Source of the DNA: Ktedonobacteria bacterium | Lineage (GTDB): Bacteria > Chloroflexota > Ktedonobacteria > Ktedonobacterales > JACDGC01 | DNA length: 37,898 bases | Direction: 5' to 3' | NCBI GenBank assembly: GCA_027459705.1 | Contig: DAIDHM010000181.1 | Coordinates: 1 to 37,898, forward strand | Shown: positions 32,029 through 37,898 of the stretch, in pieces | How the letters are laid out: each line of letters begins with the position of its first letter | How positions within the stretch are numbered: position 1 is the stretch's first letter | Notes under the pieces: model-generated | What the model saw: only the letters and a program-made list of their open reading frames with translations | What the model was told of the DNA's origin: nothing | Databases searched by the model: none | Position numbers and translations under genes: made by a program

Positions 32029-32568
32029 TCACGTCGTGGCGTGGAAAGCGAATTGATAGTAGATAATCAGGTCACTGCAGAGCTTGCCTGGCTCGCAGAT
32101 CAGGCGGCGCTCGAATGGCAGAACACCATCCCCCGCCTGCCCGACGGTGAAGCGCCAGACACAGAGTTGGCGCGCGGCGTCAAATGCCCCCGCGGGATTC
32201 TGGATCTGTACCAATGAAGAAACATTGGTCATCAGCCGCCAACGATACGCGGCGGGTAGATCGACCTCGATAGTCTGGCCGACATGTACGTTGGTGATCG
32301 TATTGCCATCAGCGGGAAGGATCGTGACATCCGGGCTGGTGCTCCAGGCGGGATGGGAATCGGGCAATGGACAGCCCAGCGAAGAGAGCGGTGTGCTCGT
32401 ACTGGTCGGCGGGTTGGCCCGCGCGACCAGCGCGGCGATGCCCGCCGTCAGCAACACAATGGCGCCGATGGCGCCGCCGAACAGCCCTATACGCCGCGTG
32501 ATCGTCGCGGAGCGAGGTGGCTGGGGTGGCGGAATGATGGGTTCCGCGCTGGGTGATGGATTCGACAT
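32029..32568 (-). CDS. Membrane-anchored protein with a chagasin-like (I42) domain
   Basis: A 179-aa protein: a short Pro/Ser-rich cytosolic part, one transmembrane helix (about 27-50) and an extracellular domain. The domain has THxGQTIEVDLPAAYRWRL-like order (VHVGQTIEVDLPAAYRW at 95-110), then LCVWRFTVGQAGDGVLPFERR (136-155). This resembles chagasin-type I42 cysteine-protease inhibitors, where VGQ, a GYxW-like loop and a WxF/F strand mark the fold. The NPTTG inhibitory loop is not seen, and four extracellular Cys may form disulfides. GGGAG precedes ATG 32568. The family call is tentative; it may simply be an Ig-like domain. Confidence 0.6.
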   Translation of the reverse strand: MSNPSPSAEPIIPPPQPPRSATITRRIGLFGGAIGAIVLLTAGIAALVARANPPTSTSTPLSSLGCPLPDSHPAWSTSPDVTILPADGNTITNVHVGQTIEVDLPAAYRWRLMTNVSSLVQIQNPAGAFDAARQLCVWRFTVGQAGDGVLPFERRLICEPGKLCSDLIIYYQFAFHATT

Positions 32569-32702
32569 GCGGGGTGATCTCCCTCTGGATCCGGCTAGGC
32601 GTCTAAGCGTCTCTCTACACAGAAGACGATCTCGGCGGCTAAGAGTGCCAGAATTTTCGGGGTGATCAGGGGAAATGTGAGACAGTTCACCAGAGAGGGA
32701 GC

Positions 32703-32737
32703 GCGGCCGATATGGACCTGAGCGAGGAATCGGCCGC
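32703..32737. repeat. 9-bp perfect inverted repeat
   Basis: GCGGCCGAT (32703-32711) and ATCGGCCGC (32729-32737), 17-nt loop, followed on the plus strand by TGTATTTT. It lies between the chagasin-like gene and the KGG gene, both minus strand; a terminator role would fit only plus-strand transcription. Confidence 0.4.
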
Positions 32738-32842
32738 TGTATTTTGCTGCATCACCGTGTCTGCCCGCGAAGACGCATGGCGTTCCCGCGAATCACGCCT
32801 GCGAACATACGGTGAGCACAGGCACTTCTCGATATGCCAGCG

Positions 32843-33043
32843 TTAGGATGCGGTCTCTGAGCGCGATGGTGCGCGTCGATTGGTGGCTCCGCCTTTACGG
32901 CCAGCGGCGCGTGCTTCATCCGAGTTCCACTCGTGGGCACTCCCGACCTGGTGGGCAGCTCGACCACCTTTACTGGCAATGAGACGTTGTTTCTCGCGAT
33001 CCATTGATGCAAATCCGCGACCGCGCCCTTTAGCTTCTGACAT
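32843..33043 (-). CDS. KGG-repeat stress-induced protein
   Basis: A 66-aa hydrophilic protein with the KGG motif arrangement typical of general stress proteins such as GsiB and plant LEA-like proteins: GFASMDREKQRLIASKGGRAAHQ, then EWNSDEARAAGRKGG (second copy). These proteins are thought to protect against dehydration or other stress; no enzyme activity is known. GGAGG sits 8 bases before ATG 33043. The Lys/Arg-rich, Ala/Gly-rich composition fits a disordered protein. It lies downstream of a perfect 28-bp palindrome (33156-33183), which may be part of its control region. Confidence 0.88.
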   Translation of the reverse strand: MSEAKGRGRGFASMDREKQRLIASKGGRAAHQVGSAHEWNSDEARAAGRKGGATNRRAPSRSETAS

Positions 33044-33155
33044 CCGATCTTCCTCCGTTCGTGACGATATACCACCAGTCTACACAATGCTGGGCTGGAA
33101 GCCCTTCAGATGCTAGTGGCGGCATGCTTCACGCACGAAATGTGCCAGATGCTGA

Positions 33156-33183
33156 GCTCATCTCATGCATGCATGAGATGAGC
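33156..33183. repeat. Perfect 28-bp palindrome
   Basis: The two 14-bp arms (starting GCTCATCTCATGCA) are exact reverse complements with no loop. It lies 113 bp upstream of the KGG gene and 30 bp past the end of the two-HTH gene. No T-run on either side, so an operator is more likely than a terminator. Confidence 0.8.
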
Positions 33184-33212
33184 CGACAATTCGCAGCACG
33201 CGTCCTTTGTGG

Positions 33213-33689
33213 TCATTCCATCAGTGGGGCAATTGCCATGGATGGGGGTGGGGCAATGCGGCGCGGACGGGGGTTCTGACGGGTGATCTGCGGCGCCTGC
33301 GCCATCTTTTCGCGGATCAGAGCGATCTGGGCGTGGACAGCCTGGCGGGTTTGGTTTTGCTGGCGGGCGATATCGGCGGGGCGGCTGCCAGCAGTAAGCG
33401 CTTCGCAGATGGCGTGTTGCCGGGGGGTGAGGGCCAGATGAGGTGATGAGAGGGCGGTACGCGCGAGTTCGAGAATTTCGCCTGATTTTGTAGAGCGCCG
33501 GTAGACGTCGAGATCCTCTTGGGTGAAGAGCCAGCGATCCAGGATGCGAATGCCGTGAATGCGTTCATCTTCGACGAGGTGCATGAAATGCCAATAACTC
33601 ATATTCAGGTGGACAGCGGCTTCACGGGTTGTGAGATACCCTGCGAGGTGGCTCAAATGGTACGGGAGCGCGGAACTGCTCAAAGCCAT
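33213..33689 (-). CDS. Regulator with two different helix-turn-helix domains
   Basis: A 158-aa protein with two DNA-binding-type domains. Residues about 19-65 (YLTTREAAVHLNMSYWHFMHLVEDERIHGIRILDRWLFTQEDL) look like a MerR/excisionase-type helix-turn-helix. Residues about 87-128 (LTPRQHAICEALTAGSRPADIARQQNQTRQAVHAQIALIREKM) look like a LuxR/sigma-region-4-type helix-turn-helix. The basic, Pro-rich tail (NPRPRRIAPPPS) may be disordered. AAGGAGA precedes ATG 33689. A good promoter with a palindrome over its -35 lies about 90 bp upstream, suggesting autoregulation. Targets unknown; the adjacent KGG gene with its palindrome is a reasonable candidate. Confidence 0.78.
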   Translation of the reverse strand: MALSSSALPYHLSHLAGYLTTREAAVHLNMSYWHFMHLVEDERIHGIRILDRWLFTQEDLDVYRRSTKSGEILELARTALSSPHLALTPRQHAICEALTAGSRPADIARQQNQTRQAVHAQIALIREKMAQAPQITRQNPRPRRIAPPPSMAIAPLME

Positions 33690-33775
33690 CGAGGTCTCCT
33701 TTCAGGCGACACCGGTGGATACGTTTCACGATGTATCGGGGGCGTGCATCCCGCCGGTACGCTTGTGTCATTAAG

Positions 33776-33804
33776 ACTATACCATATTTTGCGGGAGGAT
33801 TCAA
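33776..33804 (-). promoter_or_regulatory. Promoter of the two-HTH regulator
   Basis: On the minus strand TTGAAT (33804-33799), 17 bp, TATAGT (33781-33776). TTCAA-GCATTT-TTGAA (33800-33815) is an inverted repeat that overlaps the -35, a likely operator. Confidence 0.6.
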
Positions 33805-33958
33805 GCATTTTTGAACAAATATTCTTATTTCACGCTCGGCTTGTCCATTCTTGTCCGTCCGCTCTGACGGCGGGCGATACGCGACAGCAAAGTTTTTCCT
33901 GATCGCGCTCGTGATCCACCGTCAGCCGCGGCTTTTCTGATCTGCTTTCCTGCCTGGA

Positions 33959-34858
33959 CTAGCTCCCCTGCCGCACGAATTGAGTGACGAGATTCGCCAC
34001 CGACGTCGGCGCATCATGGAGGATCAAATGGCCAGCCTCAGGGACAACCTCAAGCCGACTTGTGGGCATCGTCCGTTTGAGGAATTCTCCCCACCGTAAG
34101 GGAAGAATCGTATCTTGTTCGCCCCAGATAACCAGGGCCGGACAGTCCAGATTTTTGAGATCCGCGCCGACCGCGTTTTGATACGAGGGGATCAGGGCAC
34201 GAACTTGTTGAAAAAACAATTCCTTCCCTAACTCATCGATCCAGGGCCGTACGAAGCTCTCCAGGACGGCGCCGCTGATACTCGCTGGTTTGGCAGATCC
34301 CTGAGGAATGGTCTGGCGCAACGACGCTTCGAGCTCAGCGAGCTGAGTATGATGAGGCGCGTCGGGATCCTGACGCTTCGCCATGTCTGGCAATGGCCAG
34401 TTGGGATTGAAAGCCATCTGGAAAGCGGTACTATCCACCAGCACAAGACCGCGCGTCAAGTCGGGCGCCAGGCGCGTCGCCAGCACCTGCGCGACCCCAC
34501 CCCCCAGGCCATAGCCGACCAGGATGACATTGCGCAACCCCAAACTTCGGAGTGCGCCATTCACCGTATCCGCGTGGCCCCAGACGGTGACATCCGCTGG
34601 CCAGGGATGGTCAGACTGCCCGAAGCCCAGCATGTCGAATGCGAGCGCTGGTGTGCTCCCTAAGGACTCTAAGGTTGGCTGCCAATCGGTCGCGTCACCA
34701 GGGAAACCGTGCAGCAATACGACCGTCACCGCCGCTGGATCGAAAGATGCTTCGTTGCCAGCCTGCGTGAGATAGCTTAGATTGTAGTGAATCGTATGGA
34801 CCACGCCGCGGGTGAATGCGGCTGGATCGCGCGGACGAGTGAGCGTTGGTTTGGACAT
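33959..34858 (-). CDS. Alpha/beta hydrolase-fold protein lacking the usual nucleophile
   Basis: A 299-aa alpha/beta hydrolase-fold protein. The oxyanion-side HGFPGDATDW (50-59), the Asp of WGEQDTILPL and the His of PEAGHLILHDAP are all in place, as in epoxide hydrolase/haloperoxidase-like members. The nucleophile elbow, however, reads VGYGLGGG: Gly117 stands where Ser, Asp or Cys is required (codon GGC, one base from AGC). As read, the enzyme cannot use the standard mechanism. I start at ATG 34858 (MSKPTLTRPR). It is transcribed divergently from the M16 peptidase gene and could be a recently inactivated enzyme or a binding protein. Confidence 0.88.
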   Translation of the reverse strand: MSKPTLTRPRDPAAFTRGVVHTIHYNLSYLTQAGNEASFDPAAVTVVLLHGFPGDATDWQPTLESLGSTPALAFDMLGFGQSDHPWPADVTVWGHADTVNGALRSLGLRNVILVGYGLGGGVAQVLATRLAPDLTRGLVLVDSTAFQMAFNPNWPLPDMAKRQDPDAPHHTQLAELEASLRQTIPQGSAKPASISGAVLESFVRPWIDELGKELFFQQVRALIPSYQNAVGADLKNLDCPALVIWGEQDTILPLRWGEFLKRTMPTSRLEVVPEAGHLILHDAPTSVANLVTQFVRQGS

Positions 34859-34926
34859 GGCGCGTTCGCACCCTCTTTTCGATGGGGTTGGCACCTCGCG
34901 TCGCGACACAGTGCCAGATCAGAGAT

Positions 34927-34955
34927 AGTATAGCGCAACGCAATGCCAGCGACAA
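34927..34955 (-). promoter_or_regulatory. Candidate promoter of the alpha/beta hydrolase gene
   Basis: On the minus strand TTGTCG (34955-34950), 17 bp, TATACT (34932-34927), about 70 bp before ATG 34858. Confidence 0.5.
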
Positions 34956-35031
34956 TGCGGCGCAAGGTCGTTGGTGTTGCCAAATGCCCTGTCGATATGC
35001 ATTGATGCAAAGAAAAGGAAATCTGAAACTC

Positions 35032-36300
35032 ATGGAGATAGCGCAATCCACCTTGTCCAATGGTATCACCCTCGTGACAGCATCAATGCCTCACACTCGA
35101 TCGGTCAGTGTGTATTATTCTTTTCGTGTCGGCGCGCGCTATGAACCACCAGAATTGGCGGGTATCTGCCATTTTATTGAACACATGCTCTTCAAAGGGA
35201 CGGTCAATTATCCTGCCGCGCGTCTGCTCTCCGAGGCGATTGAGAATGTTGGCGGTGATTTCAATGGCAGCACCGGTAAGGAATCCACTGAATATAGCGT
35301 GAAGCTCGTCAAAGAACACCAGGATCGCGCCTTCGATGTGCTGACCGATCTCGTGCGGCGGCCCCTCTTCGATCCTCAGGAGATCGAGAAAGAACGTCGG
35401 GTCATTATCGAAGAGTTACATATGTATCACGACACACCTCAAGATTGGGTGCAGGTCTTATTAGATGAGGTGGTGTTTCCAGAACATCCGCTGGGACGGG
35501 AGGTTATTGGTACAGCCGAAACGGTGGGGGCCATCACTCGCGAGCAGATGCTGGAATTCATGGCGACGCACTACGTCCCCTCAGCCCTCATCATCAGTGT
35601 CGCAGGTGACATTCGCCACGCGGATGTCCTGGACGCGATACGCCAGCGTTTGGAGGATTGGCCGGACGCACCTGCGCCACACTTCGCGCCGTATACGGCG
35701 ACTCCATATAGCAAGCGCGTGCGCGTCGACCAGCGCAAGACCGAGCAGACCAATCTCTGCCTGGCATTCCCCAGCCTCGGCTATGGCGATCCTGACTATG
35801 ACGCGCTGACGGTGCTCAGCGCGATCCTCGGTGAGGGGATGAGTTCACGGCTCTTCCAGTCTGTCCGTGAAGATCTGGGCCTGGTCTATGATATCAACAG
35901 CGCGGTCATTGGCTTTCATGAGACCGGCTTGTTCGAGATTACGGCGGGGTGCGAGCCTGCCCAAGCCGATGCGGTCATTGCGGCAACAGTGGCGGAGGTC
36001 CGGCGCATACAAGCCGAACCGCCGCGCGCGGCCGAGGTCCGGCGCATCAAAGATTACGTGCGGGGTCGACTGGCTATCAGTCTGGAAGATACGGGCAGTG
36101 TCGCCTCCTGGCTCGCCAGCCAGCTCACCCTGCGCGGCGCAATCCGCCCGTTGGAAGTGATGCTCGCGCAGATCGACGCGGTCGAGGTCGATGATCTCGT
36201 GCGTGTGGCCCAGCGTCTCATTGTCCCGAAGCGCCTCTGTCTGGCCGCGATCGGTCCGCTCCTCAAGATGAGCCACTATGTGCCCATAGTCACCTGGTAA
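35032..36300 (+). CDS. M16-family zinc peptidase (processing peptidase-like)
   Basis: M16 peptidases carry the inverted zinc motif HxxEH: here H47-F-I-E50-H51 followed about 76 residues later by E127/E128 in RRVIIEEL, the third ligand. The N-terminal LSNGITLVTASMPHTRSVSVYYSFRVGARYEP and the C-terminal half-domain with LGEGMSSRLFQSVREDLGLVYDI match the mitochondrial-processing-peptidase-like bacterial group. At 422 aa it is a single-chain two-domain form. The start is ATG 35032, with AAGGA 12 bases upstream; ATG 35005 is possible. No signal peptide, so it is probably cytosolic, degrading short peptides. It is divergent from the alpha/beta hydrolase gene. Confidence 0.95.
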   Translation: MEIAQSTLSNGITLVTASMPHTRSVSVYYSFRVGARYEPPELAGICHFIEHMLFKGTVNYPAARLLSEAIENVGGDFNGSTGKESTEYSVKLVKEHQDRAFDVLTDLVRRPLFDPQEIEKERRVIIEELHMYHDTPQDWVQVLLDEVVFPEHPLGREVIGTAETVGAITREQMLEFMATHYVPSALIISVAGDIRHADVLDAIRQRLEDWPDAPAPHFAPYTATPYSKRVRVDQRKTEQTNLCLAFPSLGYGDPDYDALTVLSAILGEGMSSRLFQSVREDLGLVYDINSAVIGFHETGLFEITAGCEPAQADAVIAATVAEVRRIQAEPPRAAEVRRIKDYVRGRLAISLEDTGSVASWLASQLTLRGAIRPLEVMLAQIDAVEVDDLVRVAQRLIVPKRLCLAAIGPLLKMSHYVPIVTW

Positions 36301-36381
36301 ATCGCAATCGCGTGCGTCCTCGATCTCGGGCATCGCGAGATCTCATATGGCGCCTGGCTCGCGGTGACTGCGCACGCTCGC

Positions 36382-36411
36382 TTGACAGCGCGCCTGGCAA
36401 TTGGATATACT
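36382..36411 (+). promoter_or_regulatory. Strong tRNA-Glu promoter
   Basis: TTGACA (36382-36387, perfect), 18 bp, TATACT (36406-36411). Transcription should start about 4 bases before the tRNA. Confidence 0.85.
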
Positions 36412-36421
36412 ATCTAGGCGA

Positions 36422-36498
36422 GGCGCATTGGTCTAGCGGCCTAGGACGCCGCCCTCTCAAGGCGGAAACCACGGGTTCGAATCCCGTATGCGCTACCA
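36422..36498 (+). tRNA. tRNA-Glu (anticodon CUC)
   Basis: Cloverleaf with acceptor GGCGCAT/ATGCGCT (G1-U72, usual for tRNA-Glu), anticodon loop CTCTCAA with CUC, T-arm CGGGTTCGAATCCCG, discriminator A and encoded CCA. Preceded by a near-consensus promoter and followed by a terminator. An integrase remnant pointing toward it lies about 90 bp downstream. Confidence 0.97.
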
Positions 36499-36514
36499 AA
36501 TGTCTGTACTATCG

Positions 36515-36546
36515 GCGTCGCTCCTTGTGAGCGGCGCTTTTGTTTT
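36515..36546 (+). terminator. Intrinsic terminator of tRNA-Glu
   Basis: A 9-bp stem, GCGTCGCTC/GAGCGGCGC with a 5-nt loop, followed by TTTTGTTTT. Confidence 0.88.
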
Positions 36547-36589
36547 CCCTGCCATCCCATGACTCATTGCGAACTGGGGACCAATTCAG

Positions 36590-36810
36590 ACTATGCTACC
36601 CTCGCTCCCATCTGCCCGTCAGGGATAACGTGCGAGTAGATATCGGACAGTATACTCATGGACGAGTGCCCGACCATCTCAGCCACCATGCTGGATGAGG
36701 CCTCGCCGCGGCATAAGCGTCGCGACCGTGTGGCAAAGATCGTGAAAGCGGGTAAGTGGCCGGCCTAGCTGCTTAAAATTACAGCTAATCGGTCGCTGGA
36801 GGTTGTGGCT
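36590..36810 (-). pseudogene. C-terminal remnant of a tyrosine recombinase next to tRNA-Glu
   Basis: On the minus strand one frame reads FKQLGRPLTRFHDLCHTVATLM, the HDLRHT box of phage-type integrases with the catalytic Arg changed to Cys. After a frameshift near 36710 a second frame reads SSMVAEMVGHSSMSILSDIYSHVIPDGQ, which contains the second His box and the nucleophile-region Tyr. The N-terminal part is absent. Substitution of the Arg and the frameshift make it inactive. Its 3' end faces the 3' end of tRNA-Glu, the usual position of an integrase at its tRNA attachment site. Confidence 0.8.
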
Positions 36811-37052
36811 GGCGCGCAACGGTCCCCAAGTAGCCTCTGAATGGAGGAGTTGCGTGCACAATTTTCCGCGCCTGGTGTCGTTGGCAGCCGCCGTACAAAA
36901 GAATGGGAACGTTGAGATATACGTATAATTGACGCAGACGCTCCCCCCCTCAGATTCCCGTGGTGGGGGAGCGTCATCGCGCTTACATACAATCCCCTGG
37001 CATTGACAGCGTTTCCGTTAGCATTGCGAAGGCCGTCAACGCCAGCGCCATC
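36811..37052. other. Gene-free stretch with a strong hairpin
   Basis: No gene can be supported. GACGCTCCCCC (36937-36947) and GGGGGAGCGTC (36965-36975) form a perfect 11-bp stem with a 17-nt loop, 78 bp past the end of the minus-strand gene at 37053. It could stop transcription of that gene, though no clean T-run follows. Confidence 0.6.
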
Positions 37053-37364
37053 CTAGTGTCGCCCACCAAGATGTTTGTCCGCTTCGTACGTAGCAAATCC
37101 GCCCAAGATGCCGGTCACGACGGGGTGCTTCATCACGTCGCCCAGCACGCCAGGGTGCTGGGAGGCAGCGTAGTGATGCATCTCCGCCAGTTGGCCGGGA
37201 GACACCGCGTTGGGGTCAAGGTGGGCGTACTGCTGTGACTGTGGATCCTGCTCCCGGGCAAACCGTTGAATGAATGTCTGGGCGACCTGGGACCGTTGCC
37301 CTTGATCAAGCTGGCTGTACGCGGTACCCGGGTCTTGTGGTTGGTCCTGGTTGAAATTGAACAT
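37053..37364 (-). CDS. Small Gln/His-rich protein of unknown function
   Basis: A 103-aa protein starting MFNFNQDQPQDPGTAYSQLD at ATG 37364, with AGGAGG about 10 bases upstream. It is hydrophilic and Gln-rich in the first half, with LDPNAVSPGQLAEMHHYAASQHPGVLGDVMKHPVVTGILGGF in the second half; a short apolar Gly/Val stretch (about 82-93) may be a helix. It resembles small Gln-rich proteins I have seen in Chloroflexota and Cyanobacteria genomes, but I cannot name a family. A perfect GCGACAATTGTCGC palindrome lies 126 bp upstream. Likely real because of the ribosome-binding site and composition. Confidence 0.65.
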   Translation of the reverse strand: MFNFNQDQPQDPGTAYSQLDQGQRSQVAQTFIQRFAREQDPQSQQYAHLDPNAVSPGQLAEMHHYAASQHPGVLGDVMKHPVVTGILGGFATYEADKHLGGRH

Positions 37365-37489
37365 CTTCTCGTCTCCTCCTTGCATGGTTTCACAGCTGTA
37401 CAGTGCGACTGTGCGCCGCTACCATATCCGGGATGCACATTGGGTGCCACATCGAATACAGGAACGGGGAATATCATAGCGTCGATCAG

Positions 37490-37503
37490 GCGACAATTGT
37501 CGC
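37490..37503. promoter_or_regulatory. Perfect 14-bp palindrome upstream of the Gln-rich gene
   Basis: GCGACAATTGTCGC is fully palindromic. It lies in the presumed promoter region of the gene at 37364 and may bind a dimeric regulator. Confidence 0.4.
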
Positions 37504-37645
37504 GGCCAGCGAGGAGGGGATATGTTTCCACGACGTTCCTGGAGCCTGTCCTAAACTACAGGGCAACTGGAGCAACCGATGCAGCATCAAATACATGAAG
37601 GTCGGAAAGGGAAATCATGCCTCGGTTTCAGATAGACATATGCAA

Positions 37646-37810
37646 TCACGCGCCATGCGACGGCAGCGCGCAGTCCAGGCAAACCCGTGCTCGACGACCC
37701 AGTGTTTGGGCAGACACATGAAACCTGCCTGGAACCTGGGCGGCGGACAGCATGGTCATTTCGGCGAGCTGCTGCATCAGGTGGCCATACCCGCCTTCAT
37801 AATCGTTCAT
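37646..37810 (-). CDS. Possible small protein at the window edge
   Basis: A frame on the minus strand extends to 37888, but ATG 37810 (MNDYEGGYGHLMQQLAEM) looks the better start, giving 54 aa: a helical first part and a C-terminal RRARVCLDCALPSHGA with CxxC. The ribosome-binding site is weak and no family is recognised. It could be spurious. Confidence 0.3.
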   Translation of the reverse strand: MNDYEGGYGHLMQQLAEMTMLSAAQVPGRFHVSAQTLGRRARVCLDCALPSHGA

Positions 37811-37898
37811 CGTCTCACCGTCTGCATCGCCAGCCAGGCTACGCTTCCCGAGGAGGTAGCGGAGATCATGGCACGCGAGCGGCGGCAAGTGCCGAACC

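Overview
The window looks like a piece of chromosome from a Chloroflexota bacterium, possibly a Ktedonobacteria-like lineage. The inference rests on moderately high GC, the complex I gene order, a solitary TnpB of the type common in Chloroflexota and Cyanobacteria, the FKBP protein with a Ser/Thr-rich cytosolic tail, the large UvrA, and many -10 boxes of the TATACT/TACAAT type. No rRNA or ribosomal protein gene is present to fix the taxonomy, so the lineage call is an inference.

Layout. (1) 1-1600: a lone IS200/IS605-type tnpB. (2) 1600-5600: the start of a complex I operon, nuoA-nuoB-nuoC, then a DinB-family gene, then nuoD-nuoE. It stops after nuoE; a convergent metallo-beta-lactamase-fold gene follows. 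(3) 6600-11800: an accessory zone. It holds an orphan Imm5-like immunity protein gene, a frameshifted ISKra4-like transposase, three DnaA-box-like 9-mers spaced 11 bp, dinD, a divergent small HTH gene, a truncated tyrosine recombinase, four short repeats exactly 34 bp apart, a 44-bp 3' fragment of a tRNA-Thr gene (a probable attachment-site scar) and a broken IS256 transposase. (4) 11800-18700: a P-loop kinase, tRNA-His with its terminator, a membrane-anchored FKBP isomerase, an ABC exporter pair, and a minus-strand cluster (short-chain dehydrogenase, Rieske oxygenase, YbaK deacylase, 3-methyladenine glycosylase). (5) 18700-25520: two adjacent paralogous helical-repeat proteins of unknown function, mobA, and DNA polymerase I. 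(6) 25520-31660: a secreted M23 peptidase overlapping a membrane-anchored beta-propeller gene, then uvrA. (7) 31660-37898: a small anchored protein with a chagasin-like domain, a KGG stress protein, a two-HTH regulator, an alpha/beta hydrolase lacking its nucleophile, an M16 peptidase, tRNA-Glu with strong promoter and terminator, an integrase remnant beside that tRNA, and small hypothetical genes.

The most unusual signal is a short palindromic repeat, GTGGGAGCGGACCATCCGCC (core GCGGA-TGG-TCCGC read on the other strand). It lies inside or at the ends of five otherwise unrelated protein genes (ybaK, the first helical-repeat gene, mobA, polA and the propeller gene). It is read in several different frames and in both orientations, always in a poorly conserved tail, linker or loop. 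In the propeller gene it is expanded into four tandem 18-bp units. This resembles a protein-tolerated mobile mini-repeat, comparable in behaviour to Rickettsia palindromic elements, and is the best candidate for something undescribed.

DNA repair is well represented (polA, uvrA, mpg, dinD), but the genes are not in one operon. Two tRNA-linked integrase scars (tRNA-Thr fragment at 10.5 kb, tRNA-Glu at 36.4 kb) show that this chromosome region has been entered by integrative elements at least twice.
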